This document shows, one piece after another, positions 27,860 to 36,580 of a stretch of DNA of 64,000 bases (position 1 is its first letter; each line of letters begins with the position of its first letter). The stretch is from the NCBI GenBank assembly GCA_029237735.1, contig JAQZBU010000027.1, forward strand, positions 6,794 through 70,793, in the 5' to 3' direction. The DNA comes from Ramlibacter sp. Its GTDB lineage: Bacteria > Pseudomonadota > Gammaproteobacteria > Burkholderiales > Burkholderiaceae_C. A program made the translations under genes and the position numbers. A model generated the notes under the pieces. It had not been told where the DNA came from. It searched no databases and saw only the letters and a list, made by a program, of their open reading frames with translations.

Positions 27860-28575
27860 GGCTGCTGCCTCCCGGCCGGCAGCATGGCGCTGCCGCACGA
27901 GATCGCCGGCGGCTGCGGCAGCGACGCAATGGCTCGGGTATCGCGCGGCAGGGGCTGGGTGGCCAGCCAGGCGGCCACCGCGGCCACATCCTCGGGTGAG
28001 AGTTGCCGCGCAATGCGCGCCATGCAGTCCGGCGCATGCGCGCGCCGCTGCCCGGTACGCCACGCGCCCAACTGCGAGTTGAGGTAATCGCGCGAAAGGC
28101 CCAGCAAGCCGGGCGTGTTGGGCGCAACGCCCGTCAACGCATCGCCGTGGCATTGCACGCAGGCAGGAATGTCCCTGCCCGCATCGCCTTGCCGTGCCAG
28201 CGCCTGGCCACGTTGCAACAGCGCCGGGACGGAGGTGGCCGGCGGTGGGGATGCGTACGGCAGGTCGAGTGCGGCGAAGTGCTGGGCGATCTCCAGCAGG
28301 TAGGCGTCTGAAAGCGGGTCCAGCAGGCGCGCCATGAGTCCGTAGTGACGGCGGCCGTCGCGGAAGTTCAACAGCTGATTGTAGAGGTAGCCCGCCGGCT
28401 TGCCCGCGATGCGCGGGTAATAGCCGTCCGGGCCGGCGCGGCCTTCCTTGCCGTGGCAGCCGGTGCAGGCCAGGGTGCGCTGCGCCATGCTGTCCTCGAA
28501 TTTGGGCGCCGCATGCGCGGCCGCCGTGGCCAGGGCCCACACAGGCGCGAGCGCCAGCCATTTCAGGAATTTCAT
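27856..28575 (-). CDS. Diheme class I cytochrome c (cytochrome c4-like)
   Basis: A 239-residue exported cytochrome with a signal peptide (MKFLKWLALAPVWALATAAAHA) and two heme sites, CTGCH near residue 37 and CVQCH near 138. GYYPRIAGKPAGYLYNQLLNFRDGRR is typical of cytochrome c4-type proteins. The ATG at 28575 is preferred because it begins a clear signal sequence. It is the first of a two-gene operon with the triheme cytochrome; together they form a periplasmic electron-transfer module with five hemes. Confidence 0.9.
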   Translation of the reverse strand: MKFLKWLALAPVWALATAAAHAAPKFEDSMAQRTLACTGCHGKEGRAGPDGYYPRIAGKPAGYLYNQLLNFRDGRRHYGLMARLLDPLSDAYLLEIAQHFAALDLPYASPPPATSVPALLQRGQALARQGDAGRDIPACVQCHGDALTGVAPNTPGLLGLSRDYLNSQLGAWRTGQRRAHAPDCMARIARQLSPEDVAAVAAWLATQPLPRDTRAIASLPQPPAISCGSAMLPAGRQQP

Positions 28576-28672
28576 GTTGCGTCCGACTATGCCACCGCAC
28601 GGCCACGCGCGCACCGGTCCTACACCAAGGCCGGCCGCGCTGCCCTAGATTGATGGAACACAGGAGATGCCG

Positions 28673-28852
28673 ATGAGCAAGAAACCCAGTTCGCCCGAAG
28701 CCGCCGACGATGCGCGCCGCTCACCCGAGCCGGCCGGCGAGGAGCCCGGCACGAATGCCGTCGAACACGAGCCGGATCCGCACGCCAAACCCATCCCCGA
28801 TGGCGAGCACAAGTACATCCCCCGCAGCCCCTACACCAGCGGCAATGACTAG
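28673..28852 (+). CDS. Small hydrophilic protein of unknown function
   Basis: A 59-residue, proline- and charge-rich protein ending IPRSPYTSGND. AGGAG ends 6 bp before the ATG at 28673, so this start is better than the ATG at 28667, which abuts the Shine-Dalgarno sequence. No signal peptide, membrane segment or Cys is present and it looks disordered. The good ribosome binding site supports translation; the family is not recognised. Confidence 0.55.
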   Translation: MSKKPSSPEAADDARRSPEPAGEEPGTNAVEHEPDPHAKPIPDGEHKYIPRSPYTSGND

Positions 28853-28857
28853 TCGCC

Positions 28858-29184
28858 CTACCGCGGGCGCTGACGCGTGAGCACCACGTCCGTCAGCGGG
28901 AAGGCGATGCAGGGAAGGATCCAGCCCTCTGCCTTTTCCTCCGGCAGCAGGCCCGGCCACTGGATGCTGTATCGCACCTCGCCTTCGACCAGCCGGCACA
29001 TGCAGGTGCGGCACGTGCCGTTGCGGCAGGAGCTCGGCAGGGGAACACCTGCATGCTCCGCCGCGATCAGCAGGGGCTGGTCGGAGGAAACGGTAAACGC
29101 CGCGCCGCCCGGCTCGAAACGAGCGGTAAAGCACCGGGGCGTGGTTTCTTTCGCGGGCAGGGGCGCCTCGGCGCTCTCGGTCAT
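28858..29184 (-). CDS. Plant-type [2Fe-2S] ferredoxin
   Basis: A 108-residue ferredoxin with the cluster motif CRNGTCRTCMC (CX4CX2C) and the distant Cys in GWILPCIAFP. It carries one electron to or from oxygenases or reductases. No partner enzyme is adjacent. The 3' end is 5 bp from the convergent small gene. The 16-residue N-terminal extension before the beta-grasp fold is not conserved in general. Confidence 0.9.
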   Translation of the reverse strand: MTESAEAPLPAKETTPRCFTARFEPGGAAFTVSSDQPLLIAAEHAGVPLPSSCRNGTCRTCMCRLVEGEVRYSIQWPGLLPEEKAEGWILPCIAFPLTDVVLTRQRPR

Positions 29185-29225
29185 GGCCCCATCATAATCA
29201 GCGCATCACCTTTATCCATTGATCT

Positions 29226-29741
29226 ATGTCCAGCTACCCGGTCCGACCGGCAGTGGAGCGCGATGCCGATCAGGTCGCATCCGTCCATGCCAACTCTTCC
29301 CATGCCGCTTACGAGGGCGTCGCGCCCGACGCCCCGCAGAGCCTTCCTATGGCCAAGCGCCTGGCGTTCTGGAAGGACGCCATCGAATACGGCGAGCCGC
29401 TCGTCCAGGTGGTCGTAGATGAGGGACGCGTCGTGGGCTTTGTCGGGTACGACCGTTCGCGCGACCCCAAGTCCAAGCCCACCACCGGCGAGATATGGGC
29501 GCTCTACGTTGAGCCGTCCCACTGGGGTCGTGGCGCCGGCTTGGCCCTGTGGGACGCCGCGCGCGAAGGCCTGATGGAGGAGGGCTGCATCGAGGTCACG
29601 GTCTGGATCCCGCTGTGCAACGACCGGGCCTTGCGCTTTTTCGAGCTGGCGGGTTTCAAGCGCGAGCTCAACACCGCCAAGACCGTCACCATCAGCGGCG
29701 TGAAGCTGGAGGAAATCCGGCTGCGGCGCCCCCTCAACTAA
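29226..29741 (+). CDS. GNAT family N-acetyltransferase
   Basis: A 171-residue acetyltransferase. The N-terminal [28 protein letters not shown], the beta-strand [25 protein letters not shown] with the Q/RxxGxG/A-type acetyl-CoA loop, and the [18 protein letters not shown] helix are standard for GNAT. It transfers acetyl from acetyl-CoA to an amine; the acceptor is unknown. It is followed 16 bp later by the DUF808 gene and may be co-transcribed. Confidence 0.9.
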   Translation: MSSYPVRPAVERDADQVASVHANSSHAAYEGVAPDAPQSLPMAKRLAFWKDAIEYGEPLVQVVVDEGRVVGFVGYDRSRDPKSKPTTGEIWALYVEPSHWGRGAGLALWDAAREGLMEEGCIEVTVWIPLCNDRALRFFELAGFKRELNTAKTVTISGVKLEEIRLRRPLN

Positions 29742-29757
29742 AAACAGAAAGCACCGG

Positions 29758-30675
29758 ATGGCATCGAGCCTGCTTGCCCTGCTGGACGACATAGCGACGA
29801 TCCTCGACGACGTCTCCATCCTCGCCAAGGTTGCCGCCAAGAAGACCGCCGGCGTGCTGGGGGACGATCTCGCGCTCAACGCCCAGCAAGTGTCCGGCGT
29901 CACCGCCGACCGTGAACTGCCCGTCGTGTGGGCGGTCGCCAAAGGGTCGTTCATCAACAAGGCCATCCTGGTGCCGGCGGCTCTCGCGATCAGCTCCTTC
30001 ATCCCCTGGGCCGTGACGCCCCTGCTGATGATTGGCGGCGCCTTCCTGTGTTTCGAGGGCGCCGAGAAACTGGCGCACAAGCTGCTGCACAGCAAGGCGG
30101 AGGACGACGCGCACGAGGAAGAGCTCGCGAAGGCACTGCTGAATCCCGCGGTCGACCTGCGCGTCATCGAGAAGGACAAGATCAAAGGCGCGGTGCGCAC
30201 CGATTTCATCCTCTCGGCCGAGATCATCGCCATCACGCTCGGCACGGTTGCCGGCAGCGAAATGTCGGTGCGCATCGGGGTGCTGGTCGGGATCGCGCTG
30301 CTCATGACCATCGGTGTCTATGGCCTGGTCGCCGGCATTGTGAAGATCGACGACCTCGGCCTGCACCTCACCCGGCGCGCGGGTGCCGCGTCGCGGAAGA
30401 TCGGCGCGCTGATCTTGCGCGCGGCGCCGTGGCTGATGAAGGGCTTGTCCATAGCCGGTACCGCCGCGATGTTCCTTGTTGGCGGCGGCATCCTCGTGCA
30501 CGGGGTGCCGCCCGTCGCGCACGCCATCGAGCATTGGGCCGAGGGCGCGGCCGGCAGCCTGGACTGGCTGCTTACGGGGCTGCTGAATGGGCTGGCTGGC
30601 ATCGTGGCGGGCGCCATCGTGCTGGGCGGGGTCACCCTCGCGCAACGCATGTTTGGCCGCAAGGCCGCCGCGTGA
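29758..30675 (+). CDS. DUF808 family (YedI-like) inner membrane protein
   Basis: A 305-residue membrane protein with the family opening [43 protein letters not shown] and several hydrophobic segments, including one near residue 75, two between about 160 and 210, and two near the C-terminus. The family is widespread in proteobacteria and has no established function. Its stop codon overlaps the GTG start of the methyltransferase gene. Confidence 0.9.
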   Translation: MASSLLALLDDIATILDDVSILAKVAAKKTAGVLGDDLALNAQQVSGVTADRELPVVWAVAKGSFINKAILVPAALAISSFIPWAVTPLLMIGGAFLCFEGAEKLAHKLLHSKAEDDAHEEELAKALLNPAVDLRVIEKDKIKGAVRTDFILSAEIIAITLGTVAGSEMSVRIGVLVGIALLMTIGVYGLVAGIVKIDDLGLHLTRRAGAASRKIGALILRAAPWLMKGLSIAGTAAMFLVGGGILVHGVPPVAHAIEHWAEGAAGSLDWLLTGLLNGLAGIVAGAIVLGGVTLAQRMFGRKAAA

Positions 30676-31829
30676 ACGAGGCGCCGCCTATCGAATGGGC
30701 CGAGGACGGCCAGCAGCGCAGTGCGCGCTGGCGATCCGAAGCGGCGCTGCCGCCGCCGCGCCGCGTGCAGGCGGTTGACGACACGTTGCCCGCCGACGCC
30801 GCTTATCGCCTGGCCAGCGAAGGCACCGCGCTGCTGTGGCGCAGCGACTTTCACAACGCCAGGCAACTGCTGCAGGCAATGGCCCGGCGCGCCGACCGCA
30901 AGCCGCGAAAGCCTGCTGCGGCGCCCGTGACGCTGTCCGAAGGTTTTCATTTGCATCGGCAGGCGCAGGGGCAGCGCGCCCGCGTGCTGGGCAAGGTGCT
31001 GGTGGAACTGGAGGGCGATTACAGCATTGCGCTACCTCGCGCCCCCGACCTGCGCGCCGCATGTCAGCAGGCCTGGGGCCCGCCGGATGGTCAGCCTTCA
31101 GTGGCGTCGCTGCGGGAACTGCTGGGGCTTGTGGGGGCGTTCGAGTGGCGGCGCAGGGGGGTTGAGATCCCTGCGCTGGGCCCGCCCCCGGGCAATCGCA
31201 TCCATCCTCATTACGGTGTGTTCTCGCCGGTGCGCGGCGAGTATCTCGATCTTGTCGCCGCCGCGCCCTTACCGTCTACCGAGCTCGCGTTCGATATCGG
31301 CACCGGCACGGGCGTGATCGCGGCCGTGCTTGCCCGTCGCGGTGTCCACCGCGTCATCGCTACCGACCAGGACCCTCGCGCATTGGCTTGCGCCCGTGAG
31401 AACGTCGTGCGGCTGGGCTTGCGCGATCGCGTCGAGGTGCTGGAGGCGGACCTGTTCCCTCCTGGCCGCGCTCCGCTCGTGGTGTGCAACCCGCCGTGGC
31501 TGCCGGCACGGCCGAGCTCGCCCATCGAGCACGCAATCTACGACGAGGACAGCCGCATGTTGCGCGGCTTCCTGGCCGGCCTGGCCGACCACCTGGCACC
31601 GCAAGGCGAGGGTTGGCTCATCCTGTCCGACCTGGCCGAGCATCTCGGACTGCGCACGCGCGAGGAACTCACGGCCTGGATCGCCGCCGCCCGGTTGCGA
31701 GTGATCGCCCGCGACGACATGCGGCCGCGTCACCCCAAAGCGCAAGACCCCAGCGACCCGCTGCATGCGGCCCGGGCCCGCGAAGTCACGTCGCTGTGGC
31801 GGCTTGCGCGCACTGGGAACGATGAGTAG
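30672..31829 (+). CDS. Class I SAM-dependent methyltransferase (HemK/RlmG-like)
   Basis: A 385-residue protein. The C-terminal half has the SAM-binding motif [20 protein letters not shown] and the catalytic NPPW motif in [10 protein letters not shown], which identify an N-methyltransferase acting on an amide or an exocyclic base amine (HemK, RsmC/RlmG group). The N-terminal about 190 residues have no recognised domain and may bind the substrate. The GTG at 30672 overlaps the DUF808 stop (GTGA), which marks the start and coupling. The target is not identified. Confidence 0.85.
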   Translation: MNEAPPIEWAEDGQQRSARWRSEAALPPPRRVQAVDDTLPADAAYRLASEGTALLWRSDFHNARQLLQAMARRADRKPRKPAAAPVTLSEGFHLHRQAQGQRARVLGKVLVELEGDYSIALPRAPDLRAACQQAWGPPDGQPSVASLRELLGLVGAFEWRRRGVEIPALGPPPGNRIHPHYGVFSPVRGEYLDLVAAAPLPSTELAFDIGTGTGVIAAVLARRGVHRVIATDQDPRALACARENVVRLGLRDRVEVLEADLFPPGRAPLVVCNPPWLPARPSSPIEHAIYDEDSRMLRGFLAGLADHLAPQGEGWLILSDLAEHLGLRTREELTAWIAAARLRVIARDDMRPRHPKAQDPSDPLHAARAREVTSLWRLARTGNDE

Positions 31830-31922
31830 GCACGGTCCTACGCGACGACGCGCGCTCGGCGGATAGGGCATCCTGGCTCAGCGGTCAAGAATGGTTCATC
31901 CCCAACGAACCGGGAGCCATCC

Positions 31923-32108
31923 ATGCCCGACCAGTCCCAAATGTCTCATCAGTTCGACCGCAATCCACCCGCGGCCGCGCTGGTCGCGAACGCATACCGG
32001 CTTTCCGTCGACGAGGACATTGCCTTGGGCTGCGAATGCGCCGATCCGGCCTTGCAGATAGAGCGATGGGGCCAGGAAGCCCTGCAGTTCCCACAGCCCG
32101 GTGCTTGA
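31923..32108 (+). CDS. Small protein of unknown function
   Basis: A 61-residue open frame with two close cysteines (GCEC) and a hydrophilic start. CGGGAG lies about 10 bp upstream of the ATG. There is no signal peptide and the family is not recognised. It precedes the small secreted protein and L,D-transpeptidase genes on the same strand. Translation is plausible, not proven. Confidence 0.45.
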   Translation: MPDQSQMSHQFDRNPPAAALVANAYRLSVDEDIALGCECADPALQIERWGQEALQFPQPGA

Positions 32109-32280
32109 GGTTGGCCGGCACGACGCATATCGTGACAGTGCAGGTCCTACAGGCCCTTCCGCCATATCCCCACTTTCCTCGCAAGGGGGCAGTTCTAATC
32201 TGAAAACCAGCTGGCACCCGCCGGCGTTTTTCTTCCAACTGCCAAGTGCCCAGTGGGCACGAACCCAAGGAGTAACGACA

Positions 32281-32526
32281 ATGAATGCAACACGGAAAGC
32301 ACTGACGACTTTGGCCGTCGCGGCCGCCATGGCTGGCGGCGTATCCATCGCCCAGACGTCGGGAACGAGCACCGACGCCACCAGCCAGAACCCGAGCACC
32401 AACGCGCAAACCAGCGCACCGGCGACGAGCAATGACACCAGTTCGTCCACGATGTCCAACAGCACGACGACCGAATCCTCGACCATGTCGAACACCAGCC
32501 CTGCTCCGCAGGCCGACCGCGGATAA
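32281..32526 (+). CDS. Small secreted Ser/Thr-rich protein ending in ADRG
   Basis: An 81-residue protein with a signal peptide (LTTLAVAAAMAGGVSIAQ) and a low-complexity mature part very rich in Ser, Thr and Asn. AAGGAG sits 8 bp before the ATG. Its last residues, PQADRG, match the end of the secreted protein at 36112 (VAKADRG), although the bodies differ. The composition suggests an unfolded periplasmic or envelope protein. Its function is unknown. Confidence 0.75.
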   Translation: MNATRKALTTLAVAAAMAGGVSIAQTSGTSTDATSQNPSTNAQTSAPATSNDTSSSTMSNSTTTESSTMSNTSPAPQADRG

Positions 32527-32614
32527 CGGCGCAACCCGCACCGATGGGCCCCATCGAGCCGGCAGGCCCGGTGGGGCCTTTCACCTGAACGGAATTGAAG
32601 AAGAAGCCTGAACG

Positions 32615-33379
32615 ATGAAAGCAGTGGCGACCTCCGCGAATGGCAAATCCGAATTCCTCGATGCGGTCCAGAAGGGCCTGTTGCTGGGCGCGGCCGTTCT
32701 GGCCCTTGTCATGCCCCCCTCGGGGTGGTTCCAGCGACACGGCGAAGCGCCAACCGCGGCGGCGCGCATGGCGCCCGGCAACGGCGCGGCTCGCCGAGCG
32801 GACTTCGGCGCGATCACGCCCACAGACGACGTTCGCCAGCTTGCGACCTGGGCCGTCGCCACTGCCGACTACAAAAACAGATCGTTCGTCATCCTCGACA
32901 AGAAAGACGCGAGGGTCTATGTTTTCGAGCCGTCGGGCCGACTCAAGGCCGCGTCACCCGTATTGCTGGGCTATGCCATCGGCGACGACAACGCGCCCGG
33001 TATAGGCACCAAGCCGCTTTCCCAAATCCTTCCCGAAGAGCGCACGACTCCCGCGGGCCGCTTCGTCGCCGAGATCGGCATGAATGCGCGCGGGGAGGAC
33101 GTCGTCTGGGTGGATTACGACGCCGCGGTATCGATGCATCGTGTGTTGACCACGAACCCGGCGGAGCGCAGGCTCGAGCGGTTGGCAACCCCGACGCACG
33201 AGGACAACCGCGTCTCGTACGGCTGCATCAACTTGCCGAAGGCGTTCTACGAGGATGTCCTCGCCCCCACAGTGAAAAAGATCGGCGCCGTCATTTACGT
33301 GCTGCCTGAAACGCGGCCGCTCCATCAGGTCTTCGGCCCCATGAATGCCAAGGCGCCACTGAAGATCGCGCAGCAATAA
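32615..33379 (+). CDS. L,D-transpeptidase (YkuD) family protein
   Basis: A 254-residue protein with one N-terminal hydrophobic segment (residues about 20-35) and a YkuD catalytic domain. The conserved His is H175 in VSMHRV, and the catalytic Cys is C204 in SYGCINLP, close to the canonical SHGC-x-N. Such enzymes form 3-3 peptidoglycan cross-links or attach lipoproteins; export to the periplasm is inferred. A paralogue follows 129 bp downstream. Confidence 0.85.
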   Translation: MKAVATSANGKSEFLDAVQKGLLLGAAVLALVMPPSGWFQRHGEAPTAAARMAPGNGAARRADFGAITPTDDVRQLATWAVATADYKNRSFVILDKKDARVYVFEPSGRLKAASPVLLGYAIGDDNAPGIGTKPLSQILPEERTTPAGRFVAEIGMNARGEDVVWVDYDAAVSMHRVLTTNPAERRLERLATPTHEDNRVSYGCINLPKAFYEDVLAPTVKKIGAVIYVLPETRPLHQVFGPMNAKAPLKIAQQ

Positions 33380-33508
33380 AAACCCCACAGCTTGGCTGTT
33401 ACCGTTACAAAGCTTTCCCGGGGTAACGGCCGTTGATACCATCTGCCCCTTTTGAGTCGGGTGTTCGCCCGACTTCCGCGCGCGAGCGCGATCGGACAGG
33501 GGGCTCGA

Positions 33509-34150
33509 ATGGCTTGGCTCAGGAAAGCGGTGGGCGCAGTGGGCATGTGGGCTGCTGCTTTGGGAAGTGTGGCTGTGCTTGCGCAGCCCGCCGTCAAGCC
33601 TGAGTTCGGCGTGCAGCACGCGTCGGACGATGCGCGCTTCGTCACCAATTGGATCTTGGACGCGGACGACCATCGTGGCATGCCCTTCGCCGTCGTCGAC
33701 AAGAAAGACGCGCGCATCTACGTATTCGACGCCGGCGGGCGCCTGTCTGGATCGGCGCCGGCATTGCTCGGGCAGGCAGTTGGCGATGACTCGGCCCCCG
33801 ACGTGGGAGCGCATACGCAGGCCGGCGAAGTGCCAATCCCCGAACGCACCACGCCCGCCGGGCGCTATATATCCCGGCCCGGCCGCAACCTGGATGGCGA
33901 GCATGTCGTCTGGGTCGACTATGCCGCAGCGGTGGCGATCCACCGGGTGCGTCCGGGCGCGAATTTGCGTTCGCGTCAGGCGCGCCTCGCATCGGCGACT
34001 CCCGATGACAACCGGGCGTCGCTCGGCTGCGTCGTGGTGCCCGAGGCCTTCTACGACACTGTCGTGCAGCCGCTGCTGGGGCGCAGTCGCGCCGTCGTTT
34101 ACGTGCTGCCCGAAACCCGGCCGGTGCACGAAATCTTCGGCGCGCTCTGA
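33509..34150 (+). CDS. Second L,D-transpeptidase-like protein, with altered active-site motif
   Basis: A 213-residue paralogue of the preceding gene; both share DKKDARIYVFD/DKKDARVYVFE, ERTTPAGR, VVWVDY and YVLPETRP. A signal sequence (VGMWAAALGSVAVLAQ) leads the protein. H145 and C174 are kept, but the motif after Cys reads SLGCVVVP where the first copy has SYGCINLP, so the Asn that normally completes the site is lost. This suggests changed or weakened catalysis. The start at 33509 gives the signal peptide. Confidence 0.8.
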   Translation: MAWLRKAVGAVGMWAAALGSVAVLAQPAVKPEFGVQHASDDARFVTNWILDADDHRGMPFAVVDKKDARIYVFDAGGRLSGSAPALLGQAVGDDSAPDVGAHTQAGEVPIPERTTPAGRYISRPGRNLDGEHVVWVDYAAAVAIHRVRPGANLRSRQARLASATPDDNRASLGCVVVPEAFYDTVVQPLLGRSRAVVYVLPETRPVHEIFGAL

Positions 34151-34278
34151 AGGCTCCGTGCGATCAGGCTCCGTCTTACACGGGGTTTTGGCAGGTTCCG
34201 ACGCGCGAGCGGCAGCAACCTGGTTATCTTGACGGTGTTGCCGGGCATCCGGCGCAAATGTCAGCTGTCACACTGGGG

Positions 34279-34307
34279 AAAACCGGGCACGAGCCCGGTT
34301 TTTTCTT
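34279..34307. terminator. Bidirectional intrinsic terminator
   Basis: AAAACCGGGC and GCCCGGTTTT form a 10-bp perfect stem with loop ACGA, followed by TTCTTT on the plus strand. It ends the L,D-transpeptidase run (+) and lies 1 bp beyond the stop of the convergent DUF4864 gene (-). Confidence 0.88.
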
Positions 34308-34748
34308 TCAGGTGGAAAGCCAGCGATTCTCCGATACCGCGCAGCCGCTGATTCGCCAGGACGCGTCGGGCTGCCGCTCCAGCTTGAACAGCGCGAGCCA
34401 CGACTTGGAGTTTCTGTCGGTGATCTCCACGAGCTGAAGCACCTCGTCGTCGTCCTGCTCGGGTTTGTGGAACGTGACGGACCGCGGCCGATACACCATG
34501 GGATAGGCGCCGCGCACCAGCGCCAGGAATCGGGTTGATGTGCCCATCGCCTGCTGGACCGCAGGCGTCGCTGTCTCGAAAGCGCCTTCGGCGTCATCCT
34601 GCGCGAACGCGGCCAGCTGGGCCGCGATGATTCGTTGAACCTGCTGCGCCTCGGAGTCGGAGAGGGCACCGGCATGGGAATTGAGCGCGCCGGATGCGGC
34701 CAACGCGATGATCAACACCACGAAAAGGCGAAAGAAGAGCGAGTGCAT
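34308..34748 (-). CDS. DUF4864 domain-containing exported protein
   Basis: A 146-residue protein with a signal peptide (FFRLFVVLIIALAASGALNSHAGA). The DUF4864 fold reads from IIAAQLAAFAQDDAEGAFETATPAVQ to WRISGC. The family resembles small SnoaL/NTF2-like folds of unknown role, often periplasmic. The ATG at 34748 has GGGAG about 8 bp upstream. Upstream, 34749-35038 holds GC-rich sequence with no gene that I can support. Confidence 0.85.
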   Translation of the reverse strand: MHSLFFRLFVVLIIALAASGALNSHAGALSDSEAQQVQRIIAAQLAAFAQDDAEGAFETATPAVQQAMGTSTRFLALVRGAYPMVYRPRSVTFHKPEQDDDEVLQLVEITDRNSKSWLALFKLERQPDASWRISGCAVSENRWLST

Positions 34749-35038
34749 CTGGCGTCTCCCGAGTTGGCGATTCGAGAGTACGCCGGTGTGCGCGCAGGGC
34801 CCTGTAGGCCGGGGACACCGCGCGCCGTCGGACACCGCATGGTGTGCGCGCCACCCATAAAAGCAGCCGGGCCCCGCTGGACAATGTTCCTGCGTTTCTC
34901 GCTTGCGCGCGAAAGCTCGATACCTGTCTCGTGACGCGAAGCCCGGCCGGCCGTAGCCAGTGTGGTGAGCGCGGCGAGGCCGGCGCGCCAGCCGGCTGCT
35001 CGACCGCGTGTAGGCGGCCTCCGGCACGCACCTCTGCC

Positions 35039-35917
35039 TTACAGAACGAACAATCCCTCGAAGCCGCCGCTGGGCTCGAACCGCCGATTGCGAAAGTGCA
35101 GCCGCGTCGGCCCGGGTAGCGCGCGTTGGCGAACCGTGTGGAGTTCGTCGCCGGGGTAGCACATGATGCGCACGCCGTCGTGCTCGAACGCCTCAGGCAG
35201 GACAACCGGCGGCGGGCGCTGCCGCGCGTGCTCCAGCGCGGCCCGCACCGTGTCATAGCGCGCCAGGTGTGCCAGGCTCATGATCTGCGGCGGGGCCAGC
35301 TCGATGAGGCCGTCCCAGTACTGCCGCAGCGCTTCGCGCGGCGCGAGCCATGCGCTGTCGGTTGCTTCATGGTCGTCATGCCGCGCCACCTGACCCTCGG
35401 GCACTGCCGCGATGAAGAAGCGCGTGTCGAAACGCTTGCGCATCACGCCGCCCACGCTGGGTGTGATCCAGCGGGACCAGGGCTGCAGCCGGCTTGCGGC
35501 AAGCCGCAGGTTCAGCATCGCCAGCATCTCGTCGAAGGAGCGTCCCTCACGCACCAATTGCTGCGCCCGGGCGACGCCGGCGGCATCGACGCCTTGGGCG
35601 TAGAGCACTCCGGTCTCTTCGAATGCCTCGCGAACCGCGGCTACATGGAGGACGGCCGCCGTCAGTTGGTCGAGGTCCGCCTCGCCTAGCGCGGCGTGCA
35701 GCGCGTGAAGCGGCGCATCGAGATGCGCGAGCATGTCGAGCCTGGCGTCTTCGAGGTCTACTTTTCCGCCCGGGAACACGTACACGCCGCCCAGCACATC
35801 CGACAGGCCGTGGCGCTTGAGCAGGAACACCTCCAGTCCCCCGGGCGCGTCGCGCAGCATCACAACCGTCGCGGCGACGAGCACCGGGCTGTCCGAAGGG
35901 TCCATGTGAAGTTCCAT
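35039..35917 (-). CDS. Nudix hydrolase of the NUDT19/acyl-CoA diphosphatase type
   Basis: A 292-residue Nudix protein. VYVFPGGKVDLEDAR near residue 50 starts the Nudix box, but REAFEETGVLY comes about 47 residues later. An insertion inside the Nudix box is known from the NUDT19/RP2p group, which hydrolyse acyl-CoAs to acyl-phosphopantetheine and 3',5'-ADP. The catalytic glutamates are present. An alternative start at 35905 cannot be excluded. A role in CoA-ester turnover would fit the group but is inferred. Confidence 0.85.
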   Translation of the reverse strand: MELHMDPSDSPVLVAATVVMLRDAPGGLEVFLLKRHGLSDVLGGVYVFPGGKVDLEDARLDMLAHLDAPLHALHAALGEADLDQLTAAVLHVAAVREAFEETGVLYAQGVDAAGVARAQQLVREGRSFDEMLAMLNLRLAASRLQPWSRWITPSVGGVMRKRFDTRFFIAAVPEGQVARHDDHEATDSAWLAPREALRQYWDGLIELAPPQIMSLAHLARYDTVRAALEHARQRPPPVVLPEAFEHDGVRIMCYPGDELHTVRQRALPGPTRLHFRNRRFEPSGGFEGLFVL

Positions 35918-36111
35918 CGTGCAAGCCTAGCAGAGCCACCGGCGAGCGACAGACGCCGCCCCGTCGGCGCACTACGGCAGAGGTGACAGGCGTAGTCCGA
36001 CACGCATTGCCGCCGCGGCCTGACGCCCTCGGCAGGGGCCGGAAGTAGGCTTAAAGACAGCTGGCAGAACGCTGGCAGTTCATCAATGTCCAACTTCAAG
36101 GAGCGTTTGTC

Positions 36112-36513
36112 ATGAGTGCATTCACCAAATGCGCAGGCCTGCTCGCCGGCCTTTCCACTGTCGCCGTGATCGGCGTGGCCGTCGCACAGAGCGAGCCGCC
36201 AAATCCGAATATCACGAACCATCCCATCGCCGCGGGCCAGCAGAGCACGCACATGACTCCGATGGGCGAAACCGGCGTGTTGGCGCATCCGGGCGAGATC
36301 CGTACCGCGGCCACCATCACCCGCGAGCCTGAAGTAGCCACTGTGGCGCCCGCGCCCGAGCCTGCTGCCGCGCCTGTCGCCGCCGCACCGGCGCCCGCGC
36401 CCGAACCGGTTGCTGCCGCCGAGCCGGCGCCGAGCACCACGACGATGGGCGCGGCCCCCGCGCCGGAGCCGGAGCCGGAGCCCCAATTGGTGGCGAAGGC
36501 CGACCGCGGCTAA
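36112..36513 (+). CDS. Secreted Ala/Pro/Glu-rich repeat protein ending in ADRG
   Basis: A 133-residue protein with a signal peptide (CAGLLAGLSTVAVIGVAVAQ), a short folded-looking part (NPNITNHPIAAGQQSTHMTPMGETG) and a long low-complexity PAPEPA-type tail from about residue 75. AAGGAG lies about 8 bp before the ATG. The C-terminus VAKADRG recalls the secreted protein at 32281. The tail may span the periplasm or bind the envelope; no function is assigned. Confidence 0.75.
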   Translation: MSAFTKCAGLLAGLSTVAVIGVAVAQSEPPNPNITNHPIAAGQQSTHMTPMGETGVLAHPGEIRTAATITREPEVATVAPAPEPAAAPVAAAPAPAPEPVAAAEPAPSTTTMGAAPAPEPEPEPQLVAKADRG

Positions 36514-36544
36514 AGCGCGTCGTTAGTCAGATTTGGGCTCAGCG

Positions 36545-36580
36545 AAAAGCGGGCGGCCTCAACGGTTGCCCGCTTTTCTT
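36545..36580. terminator. Intrinsic terminator after the Pro-rich protein gene
   Basis: AAAAGCGGGC (36545-36554) pairs with GCCCGCTTTT (36568-36577), followed by CTT. It overlaps the 3' end of the convergent PA2778-family gene, so it may serve both strands. Confidence 0.8.

Noticed and set aside
26588-28606. A single 672-residue multiheme cytochrome
   Set aside because: The upstream half is a shadow of the c4-like cytochrome gene in another frame; the membrane anchor and the ATGA overlap mark the true start at 27859.
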